Shown: positions 1 to 9,722 of the stretch, piece by piece
How the letters are laid out: the number at the start of each line of letters is the position of its first letter
Position numbering within the stretch: position 1 is the stretch's first letter
NCBI GenBank assembly: GCA_005656395.1
Contig: SRSI01000031.1
Coordinates: forward strand, 620,001 to 684,000
Direction of reading: 5' to 3'
DNA: 64,000 nucleotides
Origin: Strongyloides papillosus
Taxonomy: Eukaryota; Nematoda; Chromadorea; Rhabditida; Strongyloididae
Position numbers and translations under genes: made by a program
The notes under the pieces: generated by a model
Seen by the model: only the letters and a program-made list of their open reading frames with translations
Told to the model about the DNA's origin: nothing
The model's database searches: none

Positions 1-749
1 AATAAATGTTACTAAAAGAAGAGTCAGTGAAAACAAATAATAAGGAAAATTTAATGCTTAGTGATTATCATTATTATTTCTGTAATTCTTATAACCATTT
101 TAATAAGTTTTAATTAACAATAATATGAAAATTATATATCCTGTTCTTTCATATTATTTTACAAAATTAAATTAAAGTTACTTTATGAAATAAAAAGATT
201 ATAGAAACTTGTTATTATTTCCATAAAAATAATAAGTAAAAATACGAAGGAAGGATATTTAAAATTTATTTTTAAATTTACATAGATTTCATTTTAATTA
301 TATAAGAGATGAAATAAAGAAATTCATTTATATATTTTTACATTATATTTGAAAACATTTTTTTGTGCGACAAAAGAAAAAAATGTAATAAGATTACACG
401 CAATCTACTTAATCTGGTTCAATATTTCTAAAATTGTAAAAAGTTGGCACATTAATAATACAAATATATTTAGAGGAATTAACAAATTAAGAAATCAAAA
501 TTTTAAAGAGTTAAAAAACTATAAAAATTATTTTATTAATAAAATTAGTTTAATTAAGATATTGTTAGCATAAAATTTTTAGTTTATATAAAATATTGAT
601 AATCCTTAAAATTTAAAGCAACTTTCAACTCCTGATTTATCTTAACAAATCAGTGTACTTACATACCAATTTGATCTATTGTATTGCACAAACAGCTCTG
701 ACAATGAAAAACAATTCGATTTTAGGGCAGTACCTCTAGACAAAGAAAA
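1..749 (+). repeat. Left arm of large palindrome (srt 3' flank)
   Basis: This stretch is the near-exact reverse complement of about 1405-2147. Similarity starts inside the srt coding tail at the window edge and ends near 749, so the true arm probably extends further left. The arm contains a 74-codon low-complexity open frame (349-573) that begins with TTG and is preserved in both arms with three residue differences. I treat that frame as repeat sequence, not as a gene, because related copies at 6.0-6.3 kb and 9.1-9.3 kb are broken. Confidence 0.9.
2..40 (+). CDS. srt chemoreceptor copy A, 3' end only (cut by window edge)
   Basis: The first 40 bases encode the last 12 residues of a third srt copy and its TAA stop. 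The tail (NVTKRRVSENK, stop) matches the C-termini of copy B (2112-3134) and copy C (18435-19460), except that its last few residues differ. The following several hundred bases match the 3' flanks of both other copies, so this is a real gene end and not a chance match. The gene body lies left of the window. Copy A runs towards copy B, and the two form the arms of a palindrome. Whether the rest of the gene is intact cannot be seen. Confidence 0.75.
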   Translation: MNVTKRRVSENK

Positions 750-1404
750 GTATGTATATCAAACAGTATAATGAATAGTTGCTGTAAATTATTTTGATGA
801 ATACATTCACTTGAAAAAATGAAAAATATTATCCTAAAACAAAAAAATTTATTTACTCGAATATAAGAAGATAAATAAATTAATATTGCAAGTTAAAGCA
901 AAACTTTTTAGCTATAATAAATATATTAAACATCGTTATTATAAGTGAAATTGTGTAATAGTGAGTATTATAAAAAATTCCATTATTTTAAGATTAAATA
1001 TTTGTTCTTAAAAGTATATAATACATTTAATTCGTAAATAATAACAAGTAAAATTAAATGAATTTATGAATAATTATACCTCATTTTACTTTTAATTCTC
1101 AAGAAGATAAAGATAAATAAGATAAATTGATTTATTATTTTGTTTGTCTGTTTTCTTAAAAGCAAAAATTTAACCCTATTTGCTTTTTTAATTTTACTGA
1201 ATCATGGGAAGTAAAGGATGTGCACTGTGCTCTAAATCTATTTTATTATGTTTGTTACCAACATTGGTACTTTTACAAACAATAAACAAATAATAAATTC
1301 CAACAGAAATAATCAAATTCGTTATGAGAAAATCATTTCCTCTTACATGCTCAGAGTCATATTTTTTTTGAAAAATGTATGTAAGTAAAAGAAAAATTTA
1401 TTTT
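750..1404. other. Palindrome spacer, no gene seen
   Basis: About 655 bp of AT-rich sequence separate the palindrome arms. I see no open frame, RNA gene or further repeat in it. Confidence 0.6.
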
Positions 1405-2147
1405 TTCTTTGTCTAAAGATACTGCCCGGAAATCGAATTGTTTTTTAGTGTCAGAGTTGAGTGTGCAATATAATAGATCAAATTGGTATGTAAGTACACT
1501 GATTTGTTAAGATAAATCAGGAGTTGAAAGTTGCTTTAAATTTTAAGAATTACCAATATTTTATATAAACTAAAAATTTTATACTAACAATATCTTAATT
1601 AAACTAATTTTATTAGTAAAATAATTTTTATAGTTTTTTATCTCTTTAAAATTTTGATTTCTTAATTTGTTAATTCCTCTAAATATATTTGTATTATTAA
1701 TGTGCCAACTTTTTACAATTTTAGAAATATTGAACCAGATTAAGTAGATTGCGTGTAATCTTATTACATTTTTTTCCTTTGTCGCACAAAAAAATGTTTT
1801 CAAATATAATGTAAAAATATATAAATGAATTTCTTTACTTTATCTCTTATATGATTAAAATGAAATCTATGTAAATTTAAAAATAAATTTTAAATATCCT
1901 TCCTTCGTATTTTTACTTATTATTTTTATGGAAATAATAACAAGTTTCTATAATCTTTTTATTTCATAAAGTAACTTTAATTTAATTTTGTAAAATAATA
2001 TGAAAGAACAGGATATATAATTTTCATATTATTGTTAATTAAAACTTATTAAAATGGTTATAAGAATTACAGAAATAATAATGATAATCACTAAGCATTA
2101 AGATTTCTTTATCATATTTTTGTAGTGACTCTTCTTTTAGTAACATT
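1405..2147 (-). repeat. Right arm of large palindrome (srt 3' flank)
   Basis: Reverse complement of 1-749, covering the 3' flank of srt copy B and the last codons of that gene. The arms differ by scattered single-base changes and small indels only, which suggests either a recent duplication or ongoing arm-to-arm gene conversion. Confidence 0.9.
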
Positions 2148-3134
2148 TCTTTCTTTTTTACTCAAATAATGCGTTATAGTTAATAACTTTTTTTTATTCA
2201 AAAGATCTCTCCTTATAGCTTGTCTTATTGTTGAATTTAAAGTAATATAAATTACACCTCCACAACCCTGTGCAAAGGACCATAAAATTTGAGAGATTAT
2301 TGCCAATATTGGAGGTACAGGGAAGAATTGCATGTATACATAAAGTAATGCTGCTGCAAAAACAAAAAAACAAATAATAGAAACTTGAATTTGTACTTTA
2401 ACCAGAACGTGACTGGTATTTGAAGATGTACTAATTTTGTTAGACTTTCTTGATAATTTAAAAAACATTGCACCATAACCAAGTATCATAAATATTATTA
2501 TTAAAAAATTATTTATTGTATGTGGTATATTATTAAAATTAGTGCTTCTTTTAAATTTCTCTAATTCAAGATAGTCTTGATAAGGATTGAAAAACCATGA
2601 CATATATATTTGACTAAATGCAAGTGGACTTGTAAAAAAAAAGAAATATAAAAAATATATTATTGGCAAAATCAGCCAGATAAATGTTTTCTTTCCATCA
2701 AAAAGTTTAAAATAAAGTGATTTATACGTAGTGTCCAAGAAACGATTAAATGTAAGAATTGTTGTTGTAGCACATGTAGCACACCAAATGCTTACACCAA
2801 AACTCCCAATTGCTAAATGTAATTTTGGAGAAAAACAATAAGGTAGTCGTAATATACCAAAAATTCCTGTAGCAACTGAATTAACCATAACTGCAGCAAC
2901 ATCTATCAACGAAAGGAAAACCATAATTTTGTAACAACTGTTATTAAAAAATTCATTTTTTAACATTACAAGTATACATGGTATATATATCACAATGAAT
3001 ATAATACCAGCAATTAAGAATATATATGCCATAATATCAGGCTTTTGAATTGATAATTTTACTGAGTAATTTAACTCATCTTTGTTACAAATATAGTAAT
3101 TATAATTTTCAGGAAAAAATAATGGATTCAACAT
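2112..3134 (-). CDS. Serpentine chemoreceptor, Srt class (copy B)
   Basis: A 340-residue, intronless seven-transmembrane protein. The pattern fits nematode Srt chemoreceptors (Pfam 7TM_GPCR_Srt). It has an extracellular N-terminus with a Cys, TM1 followed by an intracellular NNSCYKIM block leading into TM2, a GILRLPYCF loop, and an FNRFLDT motif after TM3 where other GPCRs carry DRY. The late TM6-TM7 region contains YMQFFPVPP and ends near SFAQGCGGVIYITLN. The C-terminal tail is basic. By family knowledge it would act in the membrane of amphid sensory neurons. The start is the first Met of a frame shared with copy C, and the 5' flanks match too. About nine residues in ten are identical to copy C. 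No frameshift is seen, so it may be functional, but a 2.2-kb insertion lies about 170 bp upstream. Confidence 0.85.
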   Translation of the reverse strand: MLNPLFFPENYNYYICNKDELNYSVKLSIQKPDIMAYIFLIAGIIFIVIYIPCILVMLKNEFFNNSCYKIMVFLSLIDVAAVMVNSVATGIFGILRLPYCFSPKLHLAIGSFGVSIWCATCATTTILTFNRFLDTTYKSLYFKLFDGKKTFIWLILPIIYFLYFFFFTSPLAFSQIYMSWFFNPYQDYLELEKFKRSTNFNNIPHTINNFLIIIFMILGYGAMFFKLSRKSNKISTSSNTSHVLVKVQIQVSIICFFVFAAALLYVYMQFFPVPPILAIISQILWSFAQGCGGVIYITLNSTIRQAIRRDLLNKKKLLTITHYLSKKERNVTKRRVTTKI

Positions 3135-3306
3135 TTTGAAAAATGAATGTTATAAATGACTAGACTTGTATTTAAACTTTATATTTTCTAATAATAATTT
3201 TTATTTTAATCCTTTCGTAAAAAAATTTATCGGATGAAATTTTACAGTGACATTAAACTACATATTTTAAGAAAAGAAAAATTCTTGAAAATATGAGATT
3301 ATATGT
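3135..3306 (-). promoter_or_regulatory. Shared srt 5' flank (copy B)
   Basis: The sequence just upstream of copy B is the reverse complement of about 18263-18434 upstream of copy C, with few differences. It is the proximal promoter candidate for both genes. It is cut off at 3306 by an insertion that copy C lacks. No specific factor site was identified. Confidence 0.6.
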
Positions 3307-3814
3307 TGCACACAAAAAATAAAAAGGACACAGGTTTACAAAAATGTAACAAATTTGTCCCACCTAAAAAAATTTGAATTTTCTTGATTTGCGACTAATT
3401 TTTCCTCAACTATTTCGTATATAAAAATTAAAACAATAATTAGAGGATTGTTAAGATAAATTTTTATTTTTTAGTAAATTTTTTTTATTTTAAAACTTAA
3501 GTTGTTTTCTACAATAAATTTTAAAATGCAAGGTTAGGATTTAATTTTAAGTAAAATTACAAACACTTTCATAAAAAAAAACATTTTTAACATATTACAG
3601 TACATTTTTTTTTATTTTTCAATAGTTTGAGCAATTATAAATTATATTTTTATATGAAATTTTCATATTTGATAGTCTAAATTTTTTATAATGTCTTTAA
3701 GATCATCTCTTACAATCAAACTTATGAAAAGTTATAAATAATATGGATTTTTATTTATAGTAAAAAAAAGTTTTACATATTTTAATTTAAAATAAGACGA
3801 AAACTAAAATAATA

Positions 3815-4700
3815 TTAGGTTGGTGCAAAAGTTCTGTCGTTTTTTTTCAATATCACTTTCTATCATCAAAAAAATGATCACAATTGACAAAAAATTAGAT
3901 CATTAAAATAGATAGATTGTGCCACTTCTTTACTTTAAAATTTACATAATAGCAAATTGTTATATTATCTATGCTACATTTTCTTTTGCTAAACATGAAG
4001 TCAGTCAAAAGTCATTTTTGACATTATGTCTTCTAAGAGCTCCAACTAAGACAAATGACAACTGATGCTTCTAAAAATTTTTGTGTAGCATTGGGGGAAA
4101 ATGTACCAAATATTGGAACTATATAAAGATCGTTCTTAATGATTTAAGACAAAGAAGTGAATCTTGAAGATGGAGCATCCATTTGTATGGCTTCAGCTTC
4201 CAATGAAGATTTTTTGAGATTCTATTAATTTCAAACTACTTTTAATGACCTTTAATGTAAAATGCTATCAAAACTAGACAAGAAATATCTAAAAAAATTA
4301 CAAAATTCAGAAAATGACAAAAAAGTTGTTCTTCAGTATGACGACATGTATCATAGAAGACTCGGAAAAATCTGGATGAGAGAAGCTATGAATTTCTCTC
4401 GTACACAACATATTCTCTAGATGTTTCTCTATCTAGTCACTATCTACTCTTACCTTTGCATAACTTCTAGAATGGTAGACACTTCTGTAAAGTTGATGAA
4501 GTATTTATTGGTTTTTTTGAAACTTTCTTCAAAAAGGTTAAGAAATTCTTCAAATATGGAATCGGTAAGGTAGCTACTAATTGAAGACAAGTTGTTGATA
4601 ATAATGGATAGTATATTACAAATTAAGTAATTTGGATATAAAAATTATAACCTTCTAGAATTTCGGTTAAAAAAACTACACAACTTTTGCACCAACCTAA
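3815..4700 (+). mobile_element. Decayed mariner element
   Basis: Terminal inverted repeats beginning TTAGGTTGGTGCAAAAG are present at both ends (about 30 bp with few mismatches), and TA dinucleotides flank them at 3813-3814 and 4701-4702. At 886 bp it is shorter than an intact mariner of about 1.3 kb. The interior retains recognisable transposase remnants in broken frames, for example a degraded version of the family's YSPDLAPSDYHLF region near 4410-4440 and VVDNNG near 4590, interrupted by stops. It cannot encode a working transposase. Confidence 0.85.
3990..4620 (+). pseudogene. Mariner transposase remnant
   Basis: Fragments in several frames resemble the N-terminal helix-turn-helix region and the C-terminal DDD catalytic region of mariner transposases, but stops and frameshifts separate them. 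The C-terminal part is the clearest: a LDVSLSSHYLLLPLHNF-like stretch, a DEVFIGFFETFFKK stretch and VVDNNG. It is a molecular fossil inside 3815-4700. Confidence 0.65.
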
Positions 4701-4739
4701 TATTTTTGATTAATAATCTTTTGTGTGTTTAAATAATTA

Positions 4740-5077
4740 CAGTTGTCCCCCCGTATCCGCGGTAGATTGGTTCCTGAGACTACCGCAGATAACGAAACTG
4801 CGGATAATAGCGAACCGTAGTATTTCTTATTTTTCCATGTGTTAAGACCTTTAAACTATAGATAAAGTGTATTTTTTTTTACAATTGTAGGCAATGATGA
4901 TCATTTAGTTAGTTTAATTTTTAAAAAAAATGAAAAATTTAATCATAAATAAAGTTTGTATTTTAAGATAGCTAAAATAAAAAAAAATCGCACGTACCCC
5001 CCCCATGTTATAATTTTCTAGTTGCTAGTAATTTTCAAACCGCGGATAACGAAACCGCGGATACGGGGGAACTACTG
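4740..5077. mobile_element. pogo/Tigger-like MITE with GC-rich ends
   Basis: A 338-bp element flanked by TA (4738-4739 and 5078-5079). The ends are CAGTTGTCCCCCCGTATCCG on the left and, inverted, CAGTAGTTCCCCCGTATCCG on the right. They continue into repeated CCGCGGATAACGAA-type blocks and their complements. CAGT-start ends with GTATCCGCGG and a TA target are known from pogo/Tigger-type elements of the Tc1/mariner superfamily. No coding capacity is seen. The ends stand out as the most GC-rich sequence in this part of the window. Confidence 0.8.
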
Positions 5078-5324
5078 TATTACTTTTCATTATTATTGTT
5101 ATAAAATCTTCAAATTTCTAAACTTATTGTTGTTAATAAACTGTTTAAATTGGTGATTTTTATTTAAACATTTATAATTTCAAGCAAAATTAACTTTAAT
5201 AGCGTCTTCTATAAAATAAAGAAAGAAAACAAGTTGGGATCTAAAATGAGCATAATGTCATAAGCAATATGAAAATTAAAAAAAGCCACATTAATTTAAA
5301 AAGTCATACATGTATATTTTTGTA

Positions 5325-5360
5325 AAAAAACGGCAAAATGTATGCGACAACCTAATATTT
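5325..5360 (-). repeat. Isolated mariner-type terminal sequence
   Basis: The + strand reads GCGACAACCTAATA here, the inward complement of a TTAGGTTGTCGC mariner-type end. It differs from the 3815-4700 element and no partner end was found, so it is probably a relic of another insertion. Confidence 0.4.
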
Positions 5361-5496
5361 TGCATCGTTTTAAAATTTTTGCTGCCGCTTGATATTTATA
5401 AAATTTGAATAATATTCAATTTTTTAAAATGGTGGGACATTTTTTGCATTATAGATAGAATTGTCAAAATTTGTCCTTTTTATTTTTTATGTGTAC

Positions 5497-5903
5497 ATGT
5501 GGAAAAAAATTATCATTATGTTTTAATAAATTAATTATTAATCTAAATATTTCTTTAGAAAAAATAAGGGCAAAAATTATAGTTATAATAATAATTACAA
5601 AAATGCAAATTAAAATCCTACACTCAAAAATGAAAACTGTCGTTTTGACATGTGCTATTGTATTCTCTGATGTACTGTTAAAAAAATAAAAAAATAATTT
5701 TTTTGTTAACAAATGGTACTGATCTTCAATATTCTAAATAAACTCAATTTAAAAAAATTAATATAACAATTATCATAAATGTCAAATCACTTAATAACAT
5801 AATTGGGTATCATTTTTCATAAATTCATATACCTTTATTTATTATTGCTTGTAAATTTTTCAGAAAATGTGTTGTATATTTTTAAAAACAGACATGTAAG
5901 TTG
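5497..5903 (-). repeat. Distal part of duplicated srt upstream flank (copy B)
   Basis: Reverse complement of about 17848-18270 upstream of copy C. Similarity ends abruptly at the GTAAGTTGTT motif near 5903, the boundary of the duplicated srt unit. Open frames on both strands at 5464-5712 are low-complexity and are not kept in copy C, so they are not annotated. Confidence 0.75.
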
Positions 5904-6310
5904 TTTTGACCGTATATAATGGCGAAACGATTTACATACTTGTTATAATAATTTGCCATGTTTTTTTTTATATAAATGTACATACAATATACTTACCCTG
6001 GTTTAATATTTTTAAAGTAGTAAAAAATTAACACATTAATTGTTTAAAATTTTTATTGATAAGTAGGGAAAAACTAAAGAAAAATAATAATCAAAAATTT
6101 AAAAACTTACCCTCTCGTTTTGTTGGAGGTTTATAACAATACAGAAGTAAGTTTAATTTTCTATTCTTAAATAGGAAAAAGATTATCAACATTGTTTTTA
6201 AAGCATAATGATGTTTACAAACACTAATATAACAATATATTTAAAGAAATCAACAAATTTAGTAATCAAAATTTTAAAGAGTAAAAAAACTATAAAGATT
6301 ATTTTATTAA
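5903..6310 (+). repeat. Left arm of a second inverted repeat
   Basis: It begins at GACCGTATATAATGG and is the reverse complement of about 9087-9309, with an extra block of about 170 bp near 6045-6225. The inner part (about 6230-6310) is related to the palindrome arms at 349-573 and 1579-1803, so it is an older member of the same repeat family. Confidence 0.7.
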
Positions 6311-6564
6311 AGAAAAATATTTAAAGTATTTTGTTTGGTGACCTTTCCAGTAGATAAATGAACTCTTTTATTTTCACACAAATAAATTACAATTTTAATA
6401 AATAGCCACCAAGGGATACAAAATAATTTAACTAACTCATTAACTTACTTATTAAAAACCTATGATCTCTCAAACACCTTCCAGAGATCCTTTTCTTTTC
6501 CTCAGTTTCAATACCCCTAATGGATTAAAATTACAATAAGTTAATAAATATATAAAATAATATA
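6311..6564. other. AT-rich spacer, nothing recognised
   Basis: Sequence between the inverted-repeat arm and the next transposon. No open frame or repeat was identified. Confidence 0.5.
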
Positions 6565-7405
6565 CCATTTCCCGGTCAAATTCAACATTTTCCCAACCGA
6601 ATTCAACATTTTCCCAACCAAATTCAACATTTTCCTATTCAATTTCAACATTTTATTATTCAATTTCAACATTTTATTATTCAATTTCAACATTTTATTA
6701 TTCAATTTCAACAATGCTTCAATTTACTTTTATTTTTAATTTTTTAAAGGTAAAAAATGTAATTTTTATAAAATTAAGTACTCTTTCTTGTAAATTTTAC
6801 TCTAATGAAAAAGTAAACGCGATGAAATTGAAAGAATTACAAGCATGTTTAATTTTAACTTTAAATTTTTTTCACCATATTCATACATGCTTAATCCTAT
6901 TGAAAATGCATTTTCTAAGATTAAAAACTGCGTTAGATCAAGATTAAGAAATAATGATAATGGAGTTTTATCAGATGTAATAATGTCTGAGATAAATAAT
7001 ATTACATCAACTGATTGTAATGGGTACTTTAGATACATTACAAAAAATATTACAAATTGTGCTGCTGAACTTCCCTATTGCCATAAATGAAATCAAATTT
7101 ATTAATTTTTAAAATTGTATGCTTTTTATAAATTAAAAATTTATTAAAAGTTTTATATAATTTTATATTAATATATAATATTTTAAAAAACATACCTTAT
7201 TACTAAAAAAATTAATCTTTAAAAAGATTATGAAGTGTCGAAATTGAATAAAAAAATGTTGAAATTGAATAATAAAATGTTGAAATTGAATAGGAAAATG
7301 TTGAATTTGAATGGAAAAATGTTGAAATTGAATAGGAAAATGTTGAATTTGGTTGGGAAAATGTTGAATTTGGTTGGGAAAATGTTGAATTTGACCGGGA
7401 AATGG
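6565..7405 (+). mobile_element. Foldback-type Tc1/IS630 relic with minisatellite inverted ends
   Basis: Ends CCATTTCCCGGTC and its complement are flanked by TA on both sides. Each end is a block of about 150 bp made of tandem units of about 20 bp carrying TTCAACATTTT, and the two blocks are inverted relative to each other (6575-6720 and about 7240-7395). Between them, 6845-7090 encodes the C-terminus of a DDE transposase. The element is 841 bp, so most of the transposase is missing; it is probably a deletion derivative moved in trans. Confidence 0.75.
6845..7090 (+). pseudogene. Tc1/IS630-type transposase, C-terminal fragment
   Basis: An 81-codon open frame begins with a non-ATG codon. It contains SPYSYMLNPIENAFSKIK, the hallmark of the last catalytic block of the DDE_3 domain (the final acidic residue is the E of NPIE). 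It continues through the usual basic region to a Cys-containing tail (GYFRYITKNITNC). The two earlier catalytic Asp residues and the DNA-binding region are absent. It is too short to act alone. Confidence 0.7.
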
Positions 7406-7429
7406 TATATATAACAAAAAGAAATAAGA

Positions 7430-8500
7430 AAAAAAATTGGTCTCTCTCATAACTCTTCTCAAACTTAACCGATTTTTACGAGTAAATAGCCAAAAGATGT
7501 GTTTTTTTCCAACTTAGTGGGAAAGATGGATTTAAAAATTTTCTAGGTTATAATTGACTATGTTATTTATTAAAAACGATGTTTTTTTGGTCTTTTTTAG
7601 CATTGATTTGACGAGGTGTAAACATTATTTCAAAATAAATAATATACAATGGTTTATATACCGTTTGAAAGGTTTACTATCAGAATAGGGGGATACACAA
7701 AACTAAGAAAATGTATTGAAAATTGGCCGAGTTATGGTTCATAGAGTGGTGAAAATTTTGAAAAAAAGATTTAAAAGTTAAATAGTTATAACTTAGTCAT
7801 AACTTGATAAAATGAAATAAAATAGTATCTGTTATATAGAATCTAAGTCTAACTTTTAAAACAAGTATCTAACGAAGTTTATAGCATAACAAAGAAAGAA
7901 ATTATATTAATTTGAATGTCAACTTTTTCGCTTTTTTCCTATTTTTTTAACAAAATTCAATTTTGTCTTCAACATAACTTTTCTCAAATTTGATCAATTT
8001 TTATAGTTAAGTAGTGGTTAGATGTGTTTTGTTCCAACTTAGTGCGGAAAATGAGCGTCAAAACTTTTGGTCCGTATTTGGCCGAGTTATGTTTAAAAAA
8101 CACCACTTTTTCGACACATTTTTGTACATTTTTTTTACCAGAAATAACTCTTTTTAAAGTTAATGAAATTTAATGGTTTATGACTCATTTGAAAGATACA
8201 ACTCAGAAATAAAAAGGAAATTTAATATTAAGAAGATTAATAAAAAATGAATCAAGTAATGGGATCAAAAGGTGATGATCATTTTTTTAGTAAAAATTAA
8301 AATTTTCAAATATTTTAATTTTATTCCAAGTTGTTTAAAGAAAATTAAACTAAATTTAGTACGTAGAACAAAGTTTTACATAAAATATAAAAACTATAAC
8401 AAAGTTTGTTCCTTAAAAACTATTATAAATTACTAAACGATTTCAACGTAAATTTATTTGTAAATTATAAAACTAAAAAATATACAATAAAAATTATAAA
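7430..8500. repeat. Two diverged tandem copies of a ~530-bp repeat
   Basis: The blocks 7430-7960 and 7965-8500 share landmarks in the same order: a CATAACT..TCTCAAA start, a GATGTGTTTT..TTCCAACTTAGTG block, a poly-T tract, then AATGGTTTAT and a TTTGAAAG block. Shorter internal echoes (GCCGAGTTATG) occur near 7725 and 8080. No open frame is present. The origin is unknown. Confidence 0.55.
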
Positions 8501-9049
8501 AAAGAGCCACTTACCCCAACTCCACTTGGGTTTAGTATGAACATTTTATTGAAACAATCTTATTTATATAATTTTAATTTTGATTACATTTAAGTTTGAT
8601 TCATTACGCATGTAATGTATAACAAAAACGAAAGAAGTTATTTTTAGGTATTAATTTTTTGGATTTTTTTTTATATATTTTAAAATTAAGGTAAATATAT
8701 AGGTAATAGAATAGTAACATTTAATTGTTTATACCAATTTAAAAAAAATCAAAAAAAATCACTTAAATAGTTATTTATAATGATTCAAATTTTTGTTCGC
8801 CTTTTAGATATAAATAAAATTATTTTTGTTAGGTAAATTTTTTGTTTAACTAAACAGTTTCAATAAATGTACACGTTATGAAATGATTCTCAAACTCAGA
8901 AAAATTTCCTATATTAATATGTTATAACAATGTATTGTCGTTTATTTTATTTCTCCATAAATACGTAATTTAATGAAACAATTTTTTTATACACATACTT
9001 TGATTAATAATTTAGTATAAAAATGTTTTTATGAAAAATATGCTCTGCG
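8501..9049. other. AT-rich spacer, nothing recognised
   Basis: About 550 bp without an open frame. A CCCAA/TTGGG mini-hairpin near 8515 is the only structure noticed. Confidence 0.5.
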
Positions 9050-9087
9050 GACCAGCTCTGACCTGCCGAAGGCGGGTCTAAAGCTGG
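9050..9087. other. GC-rich two-stage hairpin at a repeat junction
   Basis: An outer stem ACCAGCT/AGCTGGT (9050-9056 with 9081-9087) encloses an inner 8-bp stem GACCTGCC/GGCGGGTC (9059-9066 with 9070-9077, one G-T pair) with a GAA loop. It sits exactly where the right inverted-repeat arm begins. It ends in CTGG followed by T, as a Helitron 3' end would, but no matching 5' end was found. Confidence 0.6.
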
Positions 9088-9309
9088 TATTAATAAAATA
9101 ATTTTTATAGTTTTTAACTCTTTAAAATTTTGATTTCTTAATTTGTTAATTCCTCTAAATATATTTGTGTTATTAATCTGCCAATTTTTTATTATTTTAA
9201 AAATATTAAACCAGGGTAAGTATATTGTATGTACATTTCTATAAAAAAAACATGAAAAATTATTATAAAAAGTATGTAAACCGTTTCAACATTATATACG
9301 GTCAAAACA
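9087..9309 (-). repeat. Right arm of the second inverted repeat
   Basis: Reverse complement of the left arm at 5903-6310 without the extra block. It ends at the complement of GACCGTATATAATG. Both arms lose similarity to the larger family (1-749) at the same base, near TTATTTTATTAA. Confidence 0.7.
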
Positions 9310-9439
9310 CATTTATAAATTGATGGAAAATCTTTCATGAAATTTGAATGAAAGCTGGTGGACTGTACAATTGGAAGAAAATTTTTTCTGGACATTTTAG
9401 GAAATATTATTCTTCATTTTTGTGGGAAATAAACCTTTA

Positions 9440-9722
9440 CATTTCTGGAGTTTGTAGGAGAAAAGTTCCGTCAAATTTTATGAAAAAAATTACGTCAAAA
9501 ATGCGAGAAGAAAAATCCGTCAAATTGTGGGATAAGAATTCCGTCAAAAAATGCGAGAATAAAATTCCCAAAAAAAATTGCTAGAATAAAATTCCCACAA
9601 AAAACTGCAAGAATAAAATTCCCACAAAAAATTGCAAGAATAAAATTCCAACAAAAAATTGCAAGAATAAAATTACAATAAAAAATTGCTAGAATAAAAT
9701 TCTTACAAAAAATTACAGGAAA
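9440..9722. repeat. Minisatellite, 27-bp units
   Basis: From about 9545, roughly six units of GAATAAAATTCCCACAAAAA plus a TTGCAA-type end follow one another with small changes. Before them are looser units carrying TTCCGTCAAA and TGCGAGAA. Together they border the island genes on the left, as the 31-bp minisatellite does on the right. Confidence 0.8.

Larger units (their letters stand above)
3307..5496. mobile_element. 2.2-kb non-autonomous element with inverted ends and ATGT target duplication
   Basis: The copy B flank is continuous with copy C except for this block. It is bracketed by ATGT at 3303-3306 and 5497-5500, while copy C has a single ATGT at the same place (near 18268). The two ends are inverted repeats: both read inward as ACAHA-AAAAATAAAAAGGACA-like sequence, with a second inverted block (TGTCCCACC) about 60-70 bp in. 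No transposase frame of its own is visible. Its interior is loaded with younger insertions (3815-4700, 4740-5077). The superfamily is not clear; a 4-bp duplication does not match the TA of Tc1/mariner. Confidence 0.7.

Noticed and set aside
349..573. 74-codon open frame, also present inverted at 1579-1803
   Set aside because: It starts with TTG, is low in complexity, and its relatives near 6.2 kb and 9.1 kb are interrupted. It is kept open only because the palindrome arms are nearly identical.
5464..5712. Overlapping open frames on both strands in the srt upstream flank
   Set aside because: They are AT-rich frames without domain or good start, and they are not preserved in the copy C flank.
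7163..7462. Minus-strand frame with repeated QIQHFP-like units
   Set aside because: It is the translation of the minisatellite end of the 6565-7405 element, not a gene.
9545..9722. CRISPR-like regular repeats
   Set aside because: The units are directly adjacent without unique spacers, so this is a minisatellite. The same applies to 6575-6720 and 17248-17660.
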